DNA from: Paludibacteraceae bacterium
GTDB taxonomy: Bacteria; Bacteroidota; Bacteroidia; Bacteroidales; Paludibacteraceae
Assembly: GCA_024401455.1 (NCBI GenBank)
Contig: JAKSLA010000025.1
Span: forward strand, 1 to 44,206
DNA: 44,206 nt
Direction of reading: 5' to 3'
Both the position numbers and the translations under genes were made by a program. Every line of letters begins with the position of its first letter. The first letter of the stretch is position 1. Under the pieces are notes generated by a model that was not told where the DNA came from, searched no databases, and was given only the letters and a program-made list of their open reading frames with translations. Below are positions 26,688-35,940 of the stretch, in pieces.

Positions 26688-27545
26688 ATGGGGAAGACAG
26701 AATTGTTGGATATTGTCCTAAAAGATATAAAGGAGTTAGAACTTTTGGTCAAGGCTATGGCAGCCACGGCGGAGGTGCCGTCGGTGATGCAGGAGTTGGC
26801 CAAAGTGAAGGCTCGTAACGTATATGACGGGTTGGCTCAGTTGAATGGAGATGCCGCTTGTGCCTTGAAACAACAACTCTCCAAGGTAGAAGCCTTGGCA
26901 GACGAGGGCGTTGTGGCTCAGCCCATCGCTATTGTTGAGGCTGGTTCGCCTGAAGAGGCTCCCGCCGAGGTTTTTGAGGCTCAATCGCAGACTTCATCGG
27001 AGAAGGAAGAAAAGCCTGAATTTGAAGAGGTGAAGCCGGAAAAAGAGGAGGAAATAGTTCAGTCAACACTTTCTTCGGAGAAAAAAGATAATGAAACTAT
27101 TGCCGAGGTGATTACTCAACTGGTTGAAAATGAGAAGGAAGATGAAGATGTCCAATCGCCGATTGAAAAAAATGTTGAACAAGAAGCAGAAATAGGCACG
27201 GTTATTGTAAAAGGGAATAAGGAAACGTTAGATAAGGTCATTACAAACGAGCGATTCCGCACCGGCGTACGTTCGCTCAACGAAACGATTCAAGTGCGCA
27301 AGCCGGAAACTCGTTTTGTGGTTTCTTTGAAAAAGGCGATTAACATCAACGATAGGTTCCGTTATCAACGTGAACTTTTTTCAAATGATTCGTCGGTGAT
27401 GAATGCCGCTATTGAGAAACTGGATGCGATGAACTCGATGGCAGAGGCAAGGCAATATGTGTCAGACTTCGGCTGGGATGAGAACAGCGAAGTGGTTACC
27501 GATTTTATGGCTCTTCTCGAAGCCCGTTTCTCTCGTGCTAATTGA
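26688..27545 (+). CDS. Conserved Bacteroidetes protein of unknown function
   Basis: A 285-residue cytosolic protein without signal peptide. The N-terminal 80 residues are helical, the middle (about 85-190) is a glutamate-rich low-complexity linker, and the C-terminal 85 residues carry a conserved block (FVVSLKKAININDRFRYQREL, FSNDSSVMNAAIEKLDAM) that I recognise from many Bacteroidetes genomes without a known role. It sits 27 bp upstream of rsmI and is likely cotranscribed. The linker looks flexible, so the two ends could be separate binding modules. Confidence 0.75.
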   Translation: MGKTELLDIVLKDIKELELLVKAMAATAEVPSVMQELAKVKARNVYDGLAQLNGDAACALKQQLSKVEALADEGVVAQPIAIVEAGSPEEAPAEVFEAQSQTSSEKEEKPEFEEVKPEKEEEIVQSTLSSEKKDNETIAEVITQLVENEKEDEDVQSPIEKNVEQEAEIGTVIVKGNKETLDKVITNERFRTGVRSLNETIQVRKPETRFVVSLKKAININDRFRYQRELFSNDSSVMNAAIEKLDAMNSMAEARQYVSDFGWDENSEVVTDFMALLEARFSRAN

Positions 27546-27572
27546 TTAACTCCGACTTGCAAAAGATACTTT

Positions 27573-28283
27573 ATGGCAAAGTTGTTTTTGGTGCCTACTC
27601 CGGTGGGCAATCTTGAAGATATGACTTTTCGTGCCATTCGCGTCCTAAAGGAGGCGGATTTGATTTTGGCCGAAGACACTAGAACCACAAGCGTGTTGCT
27701 AAAACACTTTCAGATAGAGAACCGAATGTTGTCTCATCACAAGTTCAATGAACATCAGACGGCAAAGGGCGTGGTTGATAGAATTAAAGCGGGCGAGACC
27801 GTTGCATTGGTCTCCGATGCGGGTACGCCGGCCATTTCAGATCCGGGATTCCTCTTGGTGCGCGAGTGCGTCGAAAACGGGGTCGAGGTGGAGTGCTTGC
27901 CGGGCGCTACGGCATTCGTTCCGGCATTGGTCGATTCGGGGCTGCCCAACGACCGGTTCTGCTTCGAAGGCTTCTTGCCCCAGAAGAAGGGACGCCAGAC
28001 CAAGATAAAGGAACTTGCCGAGGAGCGTCGGACGATGATCATCTATGAGTCGCCCTTCCGTTTGGTCAAGGCCTTGCGCCAATTTGCCGAAGTGATGGGC
28101 GGTGAGCGTTTGGTTTCTGTCTCTCGTGAAATCTCCAAATTGCACGAACAGACCGTCAGGGGAACGCTCGATGAGGTGGCTTCTTATTTCGAAGAGCATG
28201 AGCCTAAGGGCGAAATCGTCATCATCCTTTCCGGTTTGCCCAAAAAAGGGAAGGGGGATAAGGGCGAAGATGACGAGGAGTGA
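27573..28283 (+). CDS. rsmI: 16S rRNA (cytidine-2'-O)-methyltransferase RsmI
   Basis: RsmI methylates the 2'-hydroxyl of C1402 in 16S rRNA, at the decoding centre. The 236-residue protein is a tetrapyrrole-methylase-fold enzyme with the N-terminal PTPVGNLEDMTFRAIRVLKEAD, AEDTRTTSVLLKHF, SHHKFNEH and the SAM motif LVSDAGTPAISDPGF, then GLPNDRFCFEGFLP. Length is a little shorter than E. coli RsmI, which has a C-terminal extension. It follows the conserved protein by 27 bp. Confidence 0.95.
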   Translation: MAKLFLVPTPVGNLEDMTFRAIRVLKEADLILAEDTRTTSVLLKHFQIENRMLSHHKFNEHQTAKGVVDRIKAGETVALVSDAGTPAISDPGFLLVRECVENGVEVECLPGATAFVPALVDSGLPNDRFCFEGFLPQKKGRQTKIKELAEERRTMIIYESPFRLVKALRQFAEVMGGERLVSVSREISKLHEQTVRGTLDEVASYFEEHEPKGEIVIILSGLPKKGKGDKGEDDEE

Positions 28284-28360
28284 TGAATTTGATAGAACTC
28301 AAACTACTACGAAACGAAAAAAAACAAGGATTTTTTATTCGCTTAAATGCAAATAAAATA

Positions 28361-28368
28361 TAAATTTG
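28361..28368 (+). promoter_or_regulatory. -7 element for the Cbp1-like lipoprotein gene
   Basis: TAAATTTG is an exact -7 match, with TTC rather than TTG 20 nt upstream. The transcript would carry a leader of about 110 nt before ATG 28484. Confidence 0.45.
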
Positions 28369-28483
28369 GGCGTTGTTTGATTAGTGGATTTGAGCGGAGA
28401 CTCGCCAAGGCTGGCCAGAAGCAATTAAAGATAAATAGAATATAATTGAAATAGACAATAATAATTAATTAAAAACAAAAAAG

Positions 28484-29335
28484 ATGAAGAAAATTGTATT
28501 AGGCGCAATGGTCGCACTTTTTGCAACTTCTTGTAACCAAGAGGAAATTGCAAGATTGACTTACCAAAGAGACTCAATCCAACAGGTTAAGGATCAGACT
28601 GAGGCTGAAATGAACGGTTACTTGGCAACAATTATGAATGTCCAAGCCAACATCAAGAGCATCAAGGAGACTGAGATGGGTATCATCCAAAGCGTAGAAG
28701 GTCCAGAAAATGTTACTTCTGACAGCAAGGAGAAAATCCAAAACGATTTGAACTCAATCCAAGATTACATCGCTAACAGTAAGAAGCAAATCGACCAATT
28801 GGAGGCAGACCTCGCTTCTGCTAAGCAAAGCGCTGCAAGTTTCAAGGGTATCGTTGCTGGTTTGAAGAGAGACTTGAAGGAGCGTACAGAGGAGATCGCA
28901 AAACTCAAGACTCAATTGGAGGAGAAGGATATCAAGATTGCTGAACTCGACAAGGCTGTTGAGAGACTTAACAGAATGCAAGACTCTTTGAGCACTGTCT
29001 CTACTCAACAAGCTGCTGTTATGAAGGCACAAGACGAGGAGTTGAACACTGCTTGGTATATCATCGGCACTAAGAAGGAGTTGAAGGCTAAGGGCTTGAA
29101 GGAAGGTGATTTGAAGACTGCAAGAATCAACAAGAGCATCTTTACTAAGATTGACATCCGTGAGTTCACTGGCCTTGAGTTGGGTTCAAAGAAGGCTAAG
29201 CTTTATACTTCTCACCCTGAGACTTCTTACTCATTGACAAAGAAGTCTGCAACAGAGAAGGAGTTGGTGTTCAAGGTTAAGGACTACAATTCGTTCTGGG
29301 CAAACACGAAGGTGTTGATTATCCAAATCGACTAA
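28484..29335 (+). CDS. Cbp1-like coiled-coil lipoprotein
   Basis: A 283-residue predicted lipoprotein. The signal peptide ends in the lipobox ATSC (cysteine 17). A long coiled coil (about 20-185) is rich in Glu, Lys, Gln and Ser. A compact C-terminal domain (about 187-283) begins NTAWYIIGTKKELKAKG and contains FTKIDIREFTGLELGSKKAKLYTSHPETSYSL. This layout resembles the Cbp1 family of Bacteroides, described as collagen-binding glycoprotein adhesins; I recall the family but binding here is not shown. Codon use is strongly biased (AAG, GGT, GCT, ATC), like the ribosomal genes, which suggests an abundant protein. It has its own promoter element and terminator. Confidence 0.75.
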   Translation: MKKIVLGAMVALFATSCNQEEIARLTYQRDSIQQVKDQTEAEMNGYLATIMNVQANIKSIKETEMGIIQSVEGPENVTSDSKEKIQNDLNSIQDYIANSKKQIDQLEADLASAKQSAASFKGIVAGLKRDLKERTEEIAKLKTQLEEKDIKIAELDKAVERLNRMQDSLSTVSTQQAAVMKAQDEELNTAWYIIGTKKELKAKGLKEGDLKTARINKSIFTKIDIREFTGLELGSKKAKLYTSHPETSYSLTKKSATEKELVFKVKDYNSFWANTKVLIIQID

Positions 29336-29358
29336 TTTACATAGTATTTATATGGGAT

Positions 29359-29395
29359 AAGTCCGGGGGCAGTGCTCTCGGACTTTCTTTTTTTT
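29359..29395 (+). terminator. Terminator after the Cbp1-like lipoprotein gene
   Basis: A 12-bp stem (29359-29370 with 29374-29385, two G-U pairs) with an AGT loop, followed by TC and eight T residues. Confidence 0.92.
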
Positions 29396-29506
29396 CTGAT
29401 TGCTTCACCTAAAAATTACCCGCCTGCCAATCTCTTTTTGTTTGCTCTGTTACAATCAGTTTTGTCTTTTTTCGATTGAAAGTGCAAAACATTGAATCTT
29501 TTTTCT

Positions 29507-29514
29507 TATTTTTG
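29507..29514 (+). promoter_or_regulatory. -7 element for trigger factor gene
   Basis: TATTTTTG matches TAnnTTTG, 108 bp upstream of the tig start. No TTG at the proper -33 spacing. Confidence 0.4.
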
Positions 29515-29622
29515 CACGCTGATTACTATATTGTTGTTTTTCAGATATAAGCAACTTTTTTAATCGGTTCGCTGTGAGATAAGTACGGCAAAAAGGAGAA
29601 AACTAATAATAAGTATTATAAA

Positions 29623-30978
29623 ATGAATGTTGAGAGAAAAAATATCGACGAAGTGAACGCTACGCTTACGTTGGTAGTTGAAAAGAGCGATTGCAAGGAC
29701 AGAGTAGAGAAGACCTTGCGTAGTTACCGTCAAAAGGCTAACGTTCCTGGTTTCCGTCCAGGTCACGTTCCTGCCGCTATGATCCAAAAGATGTATGGTA
29801 AGGGTGTCCTTGTTGACGAGTTGAACAAGTTGGTTTCTGAGCAACTTCTTTCTTACGTAAAAGAAAACAATATCAAGCTTCTTGGCGAGCCATTGCCAAG
29901 CGCAGACCAAAAGGAAGTGGACTTGGATGGTGAGTCATTCGAGTTCGTGTTCGATATCGCTATCGCTCCTGAGTTTAACATTGAGTTGAACAAGAGAATC
30001 TCATTGCCATATTACGAAATCACTGTTGACGACACAATGTTGGAGAACACTGTTAAGTCATACACTGGCCGTTTCGGTAGCTACGACCAAGTTGATGAGG
30101 TTGCCGAGGCTGACGTAGTTAAGGGTGACGTTGTCGAAATGGAGAACGGTGCCGTTAAAGAAGGTGGTATCAAGGTTGAGGGTGCTGTCCTTTGCCCTAA
30201 GTATATGAAGAATGATGCTCAAAAGGCGCTCTTCGTAGGTGCAAAGAAGGACGCTGCTGTCGTATTCAACCCTAAGGCTGCTTACGAGAATGAGGCAGAA
30301 ATCTCTTCTTTCTTGAAGATCACTAAGGAGCAGGCTGCTGAACTTACTGCAGACTTCCAATTCTCTATCTCTGGCATCACTCGCTACAAAGAGGCTGAGA
30401 TGAACCAAGAACTTTTTGACAAGGCACTCGGCGAGGGCGTTGTTAAGAGCGAGGAGGAGTTCAAGCAAAAGATCAAGGAGGAGTTGTCTTCTTCTTTGGC
30501 AGTAGATAGCGACTACAAGTTCATGTTGGATGCTCGCGAGTCTTTCGTTAAGAAGTTGGACGGTGTTGCATTCCCTGATGCATTCTTGAAGCGTTGGGCT
30601 TTGTCAACAAATGAGAACTTGAAGGCTGAGGATTTGGAGAAGGATTACCCTAAGATGGTAGAGGATTTGAAGTGGCACCTTATCAAGGAGAAGATCGCTG
30701 CTGACAACAACGTTAAGGTTGAGGATGCAGATTTGAAGGACTTCGCAAGAAAGGCGGCTAAGGCTCAATTCGCTCAATATGGTATGATGTCAGTTCCTGA
30801 AGATGTTTTGGAGAACTACGTTAAGGATATGTTGAGCAAGAGAGAGAACTTGAACGGCATCGTTGACAAGGTGGTTGAAGACAAGGTGGTTGCTGTCGTT
30901 AAGAACGCTGTAAAGATTAATAACAAGGAAGTTTCTTTGGACGAGTTCAACAAGATGTTCGAAGGCCAAGAGGCTTAA
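29623..30978 (+). CDS. tig: Trigger factor
   Basis: Trigger factor is the ribosome-bound chaperone that meets nascent chains at the exit tunnel next to L23. The 451-residue protein has the N-terminal ribosome-binding domain with VPGFRPGHVPAAMIQKMYG (residues about 38-56, the GFRxGxxP signature), a FKBP-like middle domain (about 145-255) whose sequence is diverged, and the helical C-terminal arms. Divergence of the FKBP domain, common in Bacteroidetes, makes prolyl isomerase activity uncertain. Highly biased codons point to strong expression. clpP and clpX follow downstream. Confidence 0.95.
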   Translation: MNVERKNIDEVNATLTLVVEKSDCKDRVEKTLRSYRQKANVPGFRPGHVPAAMIQKMYGKGVLVDELNKLVSEQLLSYVKENNIKLLGEPLPSADQKEVDLDGESFEFVFDIAIAPEFNIELNKRISLPYYEITVDDTMLENTVKSYTGRFGSYDQVDEVAEADVVKGDVVEMENGAVKEGGIKVEGAVLCPKYMKNDAQKALFVGAKKDAAVVFNPKAAYENEAEISSFLKITKEQAAELTADFQFSISGITRYKEAEMNQELFDKALGEGVVKSEEEFKQKIKEELSSSLAVDSDYKFMLDARESFVKKLDGVAFPDAFLKRWALSTNENLKAEDLEKDYPKMVEDLKWHLIKEKIAADNNVKVEDADLKDFARKAAKAQFAQYGMMSVPEDVLENYVKDMLSKRENLNGIVDKVVEDKVVAVVKNAVKINNKEVSLDEFNKMFEGQEA

Positions 30979-31002
30979 TCGTGTTATAAAACATAAAAAA
31001 TG

Positions 31003-31032
31003 AATCCCGGCAATTAATTGTCGGGATTTTTT
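31003..31032 (+). terminator. Terminator after trigger factor gene
   Basis: AATCCCGGCAA (31003-31013) pairs with TTGTCGGGATT (31018-31028) around TTAA, one G-U pair, followed by a T run to 31032. Confidence 0.92.
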
Positions 31033-31409
31033 ATTGCCTATTTCAAAAGAATGAATTTCTTTTGTATTCGATTTCGAAAGAATGTTTGTTGGGGTTTCCT
31101 GCTGATTGAGTGACACTTGGTGCGCGTCTCAAAGAAGGTGGCAAGGTAATGAACCTCCGCTTATGATTTAGAAGTCGTGTTTTCTTGTGGATGATAGAAA
31201 AAAGCGTTGTCCGTCAGTTTCTTTTCCTTGGGTGGTTTCGAAGAATAAGTGTTCTGTTCTGGGACGCAGCCTCGTTGAATTCACGTATCGTATTAAGAAT
31301 TTTCTTTTCAAAATAGATTAGAGGAGTTGATTTTTGATGGATTAATGTTTGCTAATTTCGGAAAAATGTATAAATTAGATGTTGCGTTTAGGAAGCAACA
31401 CTCCGATGC

Positions 31410-31441
31410 GAGGCTTGGCCTCCGAAAGAGGCTAATCTTTT
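31410..31441 (+). promoter_or_regulatory. Alternative hairpins upstream of clpP
   Basis: GCCTC (31418-31422) can pair either with GAGGC before it (31410-31414, loop TTG) or with GAGGC after it (31428-31432, loop CGAAA). The second form extends to an 8-bp stem (31415-31422 with 31428-31435) and is followed by TCTTTT, like a weak terminator. This is the geometry of an antiterminator/terminator pair, but no transcript start is established upstream. Confidence 0.35.
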
Positions 31442-31548
31442 GGCTATCATAAAGTAGGAGTCCTGAACGAGTAGAAAGAGACGATATTAGCGGAAAGAAT
31501 CAAGAAGCACGGTCCTATTGATAAGAGAAGTGAAGGCTCTTTTGAAAT

Positions 31549-31556
31549 TATGTTTG
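31549..31556 (+). promoter_or_regulatory. -7 element for clpP
   Basis: TATGTTTG matches TAnnTTTG exactly, 22 bp before the clpP start codon. No -33 TTG at the right spacing. Confidence 0.45.
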
Positions 31557-31577
31557 TAATTAGATTTATATAAAGAT

Positions 31578-32273
31578 ATGAATAACGATTTTAGAAAATT
31601 TGCTACAGCCCACTTGGGGATGAATGGATTGGCGTTAGACCAATATATGAGTGTGACCAACCAATACGGATATATCTCTCCTAGTATCTTGGAGGAAAGG
31701 ACGCTTAACGTGACGCAAATGGATGTCTTCTCTCGCTTGATGATGGATCGTATCATCTTCTTGGGAACTCAAATTGACGATTATACAGCGAATGTAATTC
31801 AAGCTCAATTGCTTTACTTGGACTCTTCTGACCCAGGTAAGGATATCTCCATTTATTTCAATTCTCCTGGTGGTTCTGTCTATGCGGGTTTGGGCATCTA
31901 CGATACAATGCAGTATATCAGCAGCGACGTGGCAACGATATGTACGGGTATGGCTGCTTCTATGGCTGCCGTTCTTCTCGTTGCTGGTACCCACGGCAAG
32001 CGTTCGGCTTTGAAGCACTCTCGCGTGATGATCCATCAACCAATGGGTGGCGCTCAAGGCCAGGCTTCAGATATCGAAATCACGGCTCGTGAGATTCTAA
32101 AGTTGAAGAAGGAACTTTATACAATCATCGCTGATCACTCAGGCAACGACTTCGCAAAAGTTGAACAAGATTCAGATCGTGATTACTGGATGACGGCCGA
32201 AGAGGCTAAGGATTATGGTATGATCGACGAGATTTTGATCAGGGAGAAGAAACAACCTAAGGTACAAATATAA
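31578..32273 (+). CDS. clpP: ATP-dependent Clp protease proteolytic subunit ClpP
   Basis: ClpP forms the tetradecameric serine protease chamber used by ClpX and other Clp ATPases. The 231-residue protein has the GMAASMAAVLL motif with catalytic S128, MIHQPMGG with H153, and D198 in VEQDSDRD completing the likely triad. The N-terminal 35 residues are longer than the mature E. coli enzyme and may include a propeptide or a long axial loop. clpX follows after 38 bp, and the two are almost certainly one operon. Confidence 0.97.
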   Translation: MNNDFRKFATAHLGMNGLALDQYMSVTNQYGYISPSILEERTLNVTQMDVFSRLMMDRIIFLGTQIDDYTANVIQAQLLYLDSSDPGKDISIYFNSPGGSVYAGLGIYDTMQYISSDVATICTGMAASMAAVLLVAGTHGKRSALKHSRVMIHQPMGGAQGQASDIEITAREILKLKKELYTIIADHSGNDFAKVEQDSDRDYWMTAEEAKDYGMIDEILIREKKQPKVQI

Positions 32274-32311
32274 TTGAGCCCGTTGGCGGTTTGAAATATA
32301 GAAGATAAGTA

Positions 32312-33544
32312 ATGTCGAAAGTAATGGAGAGGTGCGGCTTTTGTGGCAGGTCCCGTAAAGAGGTGGGCATTTTGATTTCAGGAAATGACTGCCATATCTG
32401 CGACTATTGTGCGGAGCGCGTACACGAGATAATAAGTGAGAATTTAAAGTCCTCTGTTAAGAAGCAATTCGAGGTGGAAGGCGGCAAATTGCCGAAGCCG
32501 AAAGACTTGAAGGCGTTCCTTGACGACTATGTCATTGGACAGGACGAGGCGAAGAAGACGTTGGCAGTTGCGGTTTACAACCACTACAAACGATTGATGC
32601 AGAAAGAGACGGACGATGGCGTGGAAATCGAAAAGTCCAACATCGTTATGGTCGGTTCCACGGGTACGGGTAAGACTCTGTTGGCCAAAACGATTGCCAA
32701 GAAGTTGAATGTGCCGTTCACCATTGTGGACGCCACCGTCCTGACGCAAGCAGGATATGTGGGCGAGGACATCGAGAGCATCCTTACTCGTTTGTTGCAA
32801 GTTTCCGACTATGATGTGGAGGCTGCAGAGCGAGGCATCGTATTCATCGATGAAATCGACAAAATCGCGCGCAAGGGCGATAACCCTTCTATCACAAGAG
32901 ATGTTAGTGGTGAAGGTGTGCAACAGGGCTTGCTCAAACTTTTGGAAGGCTCGGTTGTGAATGTGCCACCTCAAGGAGGACGTAAGCATCCTGACCAAAA
33001 ATGTATTCCTGTCAACACGAAGAATATTCTTTTCATTTGTGGAGGCGCTTTTGACGGTATAGAGCGTAGAATCGCCAGCCGTCTCAATACGAAGGTCGTG
33101 GGCTACGGAGCTCAAAAGGAGCAGGTCAAAGTGGATCAAAATAACCTCTTGCAATATGTTTCTCCGCAAGATTTGAAGGCGTTCGGTTTGATTCCGGAAA
33201 TCATCGGACGTTTGCCGTTGCTTTGTCATCTCGACCAATTGGATAGGGATGCGTTGCGCAGAATCTTGACGGAGCCCAAAAACTCCATCATCAAGCAATA
33301 TGTTAAGTTGTTTGCGATGGACGATGTTGAACTCACATTTGATGAGAGCGTGTTTGATTTCATTGTCGATACGGCAGTGGAGTTCAAACTGGGAGCCAGA
33401 GGATTACGCTCTATCGTGGAGACCATCATGATAGACGTAATGTATGAAATGCCTTCTACGGGTGAAAAGAGTATGCGCATCACTTTGGAATACGCAAAAG
33501 AGAAACTCAAAAAGGCGAATATTGAAAAATTGAAGGCGGCGTAA
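32312..33544 (+). CDS. clpX: ATP-dependent Clp protease ATP-binding subunit ClpX
   Basis: ClpX unfolds substrates and feeds them into ClpP. The 410-residue protein starts with the four-cysteine zinc-binding domain ([12 protein letters not shown] ... CHICDYC) that recruits adaptors. The AAA+ module has Walker A GSTGTGKT (115-122) and Walker B FIDEIDK (D180, E181). The ClpP-docking loop, IGF in many species, aligns here with VGY in [10 protein letters not shown]. The C-terminal small domain ends [11 protein letters not shown]. Length is normal. It directly follows clpP. Confidence 0.97.
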   Translation: MSKVMERCGFCGRSRKEVGILISGNDCHICDYCAERVHEIISENLKSSVKKQFEVEGGKLPKPKDLKAFLDDYVIGQDEAKKTLAVAVYNHYKRLMQKETDDGVEIEKSNIVMVGSTGTGKTLLAKTIAKKLNVPFTIVDATVLTQAGYVGEDIESILTRLLQVSDYDVEAAERGIVFIDEIDKIARKGDNPSITRDVSGEGVQQGLLKLLEGSVVNVPPQGGRKHPDQKCIPVNTKNILFICGGAFDGIERRIASRLNTKVVGYGAQKEQVKVDQNNLLQYVSPQDLKAFGLIPEIIGRLPLLCHLDQLDRDALRRILTEPKNSIIKQYVKLFAMDDVELTFDESVFDFIVDTAVEFKLGARGLRSIVETIMIDVMYEMPSTGEKSMRITLEYAKEKLKKANIEKLKAA

Positions 33545-33561
33545 ATTTTTTCCGAAAAAAG

Positions 33562-33593
33562 TTGCGAAAGAGAGGATGTAGTATATAATTTTG
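33562..33593 (+). promoter_or_regulatory. Promoter for recQ
   Basis: TTG (33562-33564), 21 nt, TAATTTTG (33586-33593), an exact -7 match with acceptable spacing. The leader to ATG 33659 would be about 60 nt. Confidence 0.65.
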
Positions 33594-33658
33594 TCCTCGC
33601 GTTCGATAGGCTGCCATTAGGAATGATTCTCAGTTCACAAACTAAAAAATAGAGCCTT

Positions 33659-35851
33659 ATGGTAAATTTTAGCGAACTTACGGAACAACTGAAGTTGCAT
33701 TTTGGATTTGACAAGTTCAAAGGCAATCAGGAGGCCATTATCCGAAATGTGTTGGAGGGGAAGGACACGTTCGTCCTTATGCCAACCGGAGGTGGAAAGT
33801 CCTTGTGCTATCAGTTGCCCTCCTTGTTGATGGAAGGCACGGCCATTGTGATTTCTCCTTTGATAGCCTTGATGAAAAATCAGGTCGATGCAATGCGCAA
33901 CTTCAGTGAAGAGGATGGCATAGCCCATTTCATTAATTCTTCGTTGTCGAAAAGTGCAATTGAGAATGTGAAGTCGGAAATCCTTGCTGGAAAGACGAAG
34001 TTGCTCTATGTGGCACCAGAGTCGTTGACCAAAGAGGAGAATGTTGAGTTCCTTCGCCAAGTGAAGATTTCGTTCTTCGCGGTAGATGAGGCCCACTGTA
34101 TTTCAGAGTGGGGGCATGATTTCAGACCAGAATATAGGCGCATTCGCCCAATCATCAATGAGATAGGACAGAAAGCAGGCGTCATAGCCTTGACGGCAAC
34201 GGCTACTCCGAAGGTGCAGCATGATATTCAGAAGAATTTGGGCATGATGGATGCCACGGTCTTCAATTCGTCGTTCAACAGGCCGAACCTCTATTATGAG
34301 GTGCGCCGAAAAACGGAGGATGTTGACAAGGAAATCATCAAGTACATCAAATCGCAGCAGGGAAAGTCTGGCATCATCTACTGCCTTAGCCGTAAGAAGG
34401 TGGAGGAGTTGGCTGAAATGCTACGCGTCAATGGCATCAATGCCTTGGCCTACCATGCAGGAATGGACAGCTCTACACGATCGGGAAATCAAGACAGTTT
34501 CTTGATGGAACGTGTTGATGTGATTGTGGCTACCATCGCGTTCGGTATGGGCATCGACAAGCCGGATGTTCGTTATGTGATACATTATGACATTCCGAAG
34601 AGCCTTGAAGGCTACTATCAGGAGACAGGCCGTGCCGGTCGAGACGGAGGCCAGGGTCAGTGTATCACGTTCTATTCCAATAAGGACTTGCAGAAACTTG
34701 AGAAGTTCATGCAGGGCAAGCCTGTCGCAGAGCAGGAAATAGGTAAGCAGTTGCTCATGGAGACGGCTTCTTATGCTGAAACGTCACTTTGTCGAAGAAA
34801 AGTGCTTTTGCATTACTTCGGCGAAATTTATACAGAAGATAATTGCGGTAATTGTGATAATTGTTTAAATCCGAAGAAACAAGTGGAAGGAAAAGAGTTT
34901 CTATGTACGGTTTTAGAAACCATCATAGCGTTGAAAGAAAAGTTTAAGATTGAACATGTGATTGATGTGGTAATGGGAAATGAGACGGCAGACGTTTTGT
35001 CTTACGCTCATAATGATCTTGACACTTTTGGAGAGGGTAAGAACGAGAGTGAGCGTACTTGGCAAACGGTTATCGAAACGGCTATGTTGTCTGGATACAT
35101 TACCAAAGACATAGAGAATTACGGAATATTGAAGGTGACCAAAGAGGGCAAGGCTTTCTTGGCTAAACCGAAGTCGTTCCATATCGTTGATGAAAGCGAG
35201 GAGGATGAAGACGAGGAGGCAGCAGAGGTGCAACTCAAAGGTGGCTCTTGCGCGGTTGACCCGGAATTGTTTTCTATGTTGAAGGATTTGCGAAAGAAGA
35301 TGTCGAAGACGTTGAACTTGCCTCCTTTCGTGATATTCCAAGACCCTTCGTTGGAAGCGATGGCCACTACATATCCTATCACATTGGACGAACTACAAAA
35401 TATTCCGGGCGTAGGTGCTGGCAAGGCAAAGCGTTTTGGAGAGGATTTCATCAAGTTGATCCGTACGCACGTACAGGAAAACGAGATTGAACGTCCTGAA
35501 GACTTGCGTGTCCGTTCTGTGGCTAATAAGTCTAAGTTGAAGGTCTCTATTATCCAGGCTATCGACCGAAAGATCGCGTTGGATGATATTGCTGAGTCCA
35601 AAGGCTTGGATTTCGGAGAATTGTTGGACGAAATAGAGGCAATCGTCTATTCGGGAACAAAGATTAACATCAACTACTTCCTTATCCAAATTATGGATCA
35701 GGAGCGCATTGATGAGGTTTTCGATTACTTCAAGGATGAGGCAGAGTCTGATGATGTGGATACTGCACTTGAAGAGTTGGGCCCTAATGACTATACAGAA
35801 GAGGAGATCCGTTTGGTTCGTATCAAGTTCTTGTCTGAAATGGGTAACTAA
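33659..35851 (+). CDS. recQ: ATP-dependent DNA helicase RecQ
   Basis: RecQ unwinds DNA 3' to 5' in recombination and replication-fork repair. The 730-residue protein has Walker A PTGGGKSLCYQLP (residues about 42-54), the aromatic-rich DEAHCISEWGHDFRPEY, the second helicase lobe with TGRAGRDGG, and the RQC zinc module CRRKVLLHYFGE ... CGNCDNC. An HRDC domain (about 540-620) is preceded by an acidic stretch (DESEEDEDEEAAE). The extra C-terminal 110 residues, beyond the E. coli length, are typical of the Bacteroidetes form. It converges on rimM across a shared terminator. Confidence 0.96.
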   Translation: MVNFSELTEQLKLHFGFDKFKGNQEAIIRNVLEGKDTFVLMPTGGGKSLCYQLPSLLMEGTAIVISPLIALMKNQVDAMRNFSEEDGIAHFINSSLSKSAIENVKSEILAGKTKLLYVAPESLTKEENVEFLRQVKISFFAVDEAHCISEWGHDFRPEYRRIRPIINEIGQKAGVIALTATATPKVQHDIQKNLGMMDATVFNSSFNRPNLYYEVRRKTEDVDKEIIKYIKSQQGKSGIIYCLSRKKVEELAEMLRVNGINALAYHAGMDSSTRSGNQDSFLMERVDVIVATIAFGMGIDKPDVRYVIHYDIPKSLEGYYQETGRAGRDGGQGQCITFYSNKDLQKLEKFMQGKPVAEQEIGKQLLMETASYAETSLCRRKVLLHYFGEIYTEDNCGNCDNCLNPKKQVEGKEFLCTVLETIIALKEKFKIEHVIDVVMGNETADVLSYAHNDLDTFGEGKNESERTWQTVIETAMLSGYITKDIENYGILKVTKEGKAFLAKPKSFHIVDESEEDEDEEAAEVQLKGGSCAVDPELFSMLKDLRKKMSKTLNLPPFVIFQDPSLEAMATTYPITLDELQNIPGVGAGKAKRFGEDFIKLIRTHVQENEIERPEDLRVRSVANKSKLKVSIIQAIDRKIALDDIAESKGLDFGELLDEIEAIVYSGTKININYFLIQIMDQERIDEVFDYFKDEAESDDVDTALEELGPNDYTEEEIRLVRIKFLSEMGN

Positions 35852-35878
35852 TAGAGAGCAAAAGTTTTTCAAAAAAGG

Positions 35879-35921
35879 AACGCCCCACGAAAGTCTTTTA
35901 GGCTTCGAGGGGCGTTTTTTT
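35879..35921 (+). terminator. Bidirectional terminator between recQ and rimM
   Basis: An 8-bp stem AACGCCCC/GGGGCGTT (35879-35886 with 35909-35916) extends inward with CGAA/TTCG and is followed by a T run to 35921. The upstream AAAAAA (35871-35876) supplies a near T tract for the opposite direction. Confidence 0.88.
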
Positions 35922-35940
35922 CGTTAGTCCCACATTCGCA

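Larger units (their letters stand above)
31034..31577. other. Long structured region upstream of clpP
   Basis: About 540 bp with no supportable gene on either strand. It contains a hairpin (31380-31385 with 31395-31400), a set of mutually exclusive stems at 31410-31435, and a -7 element at 31549. The upstream 340 bp are low-information sequence in which I see no clear feature. Confidence 0.6.

Noticed and set aside
33546-33560. TTTTTT-CCG-AAAAAA hairpin after clpX as a terminator
   Set aside because: It is only A-T pairs with no following T tract, so it is unlikely to stop transcription.
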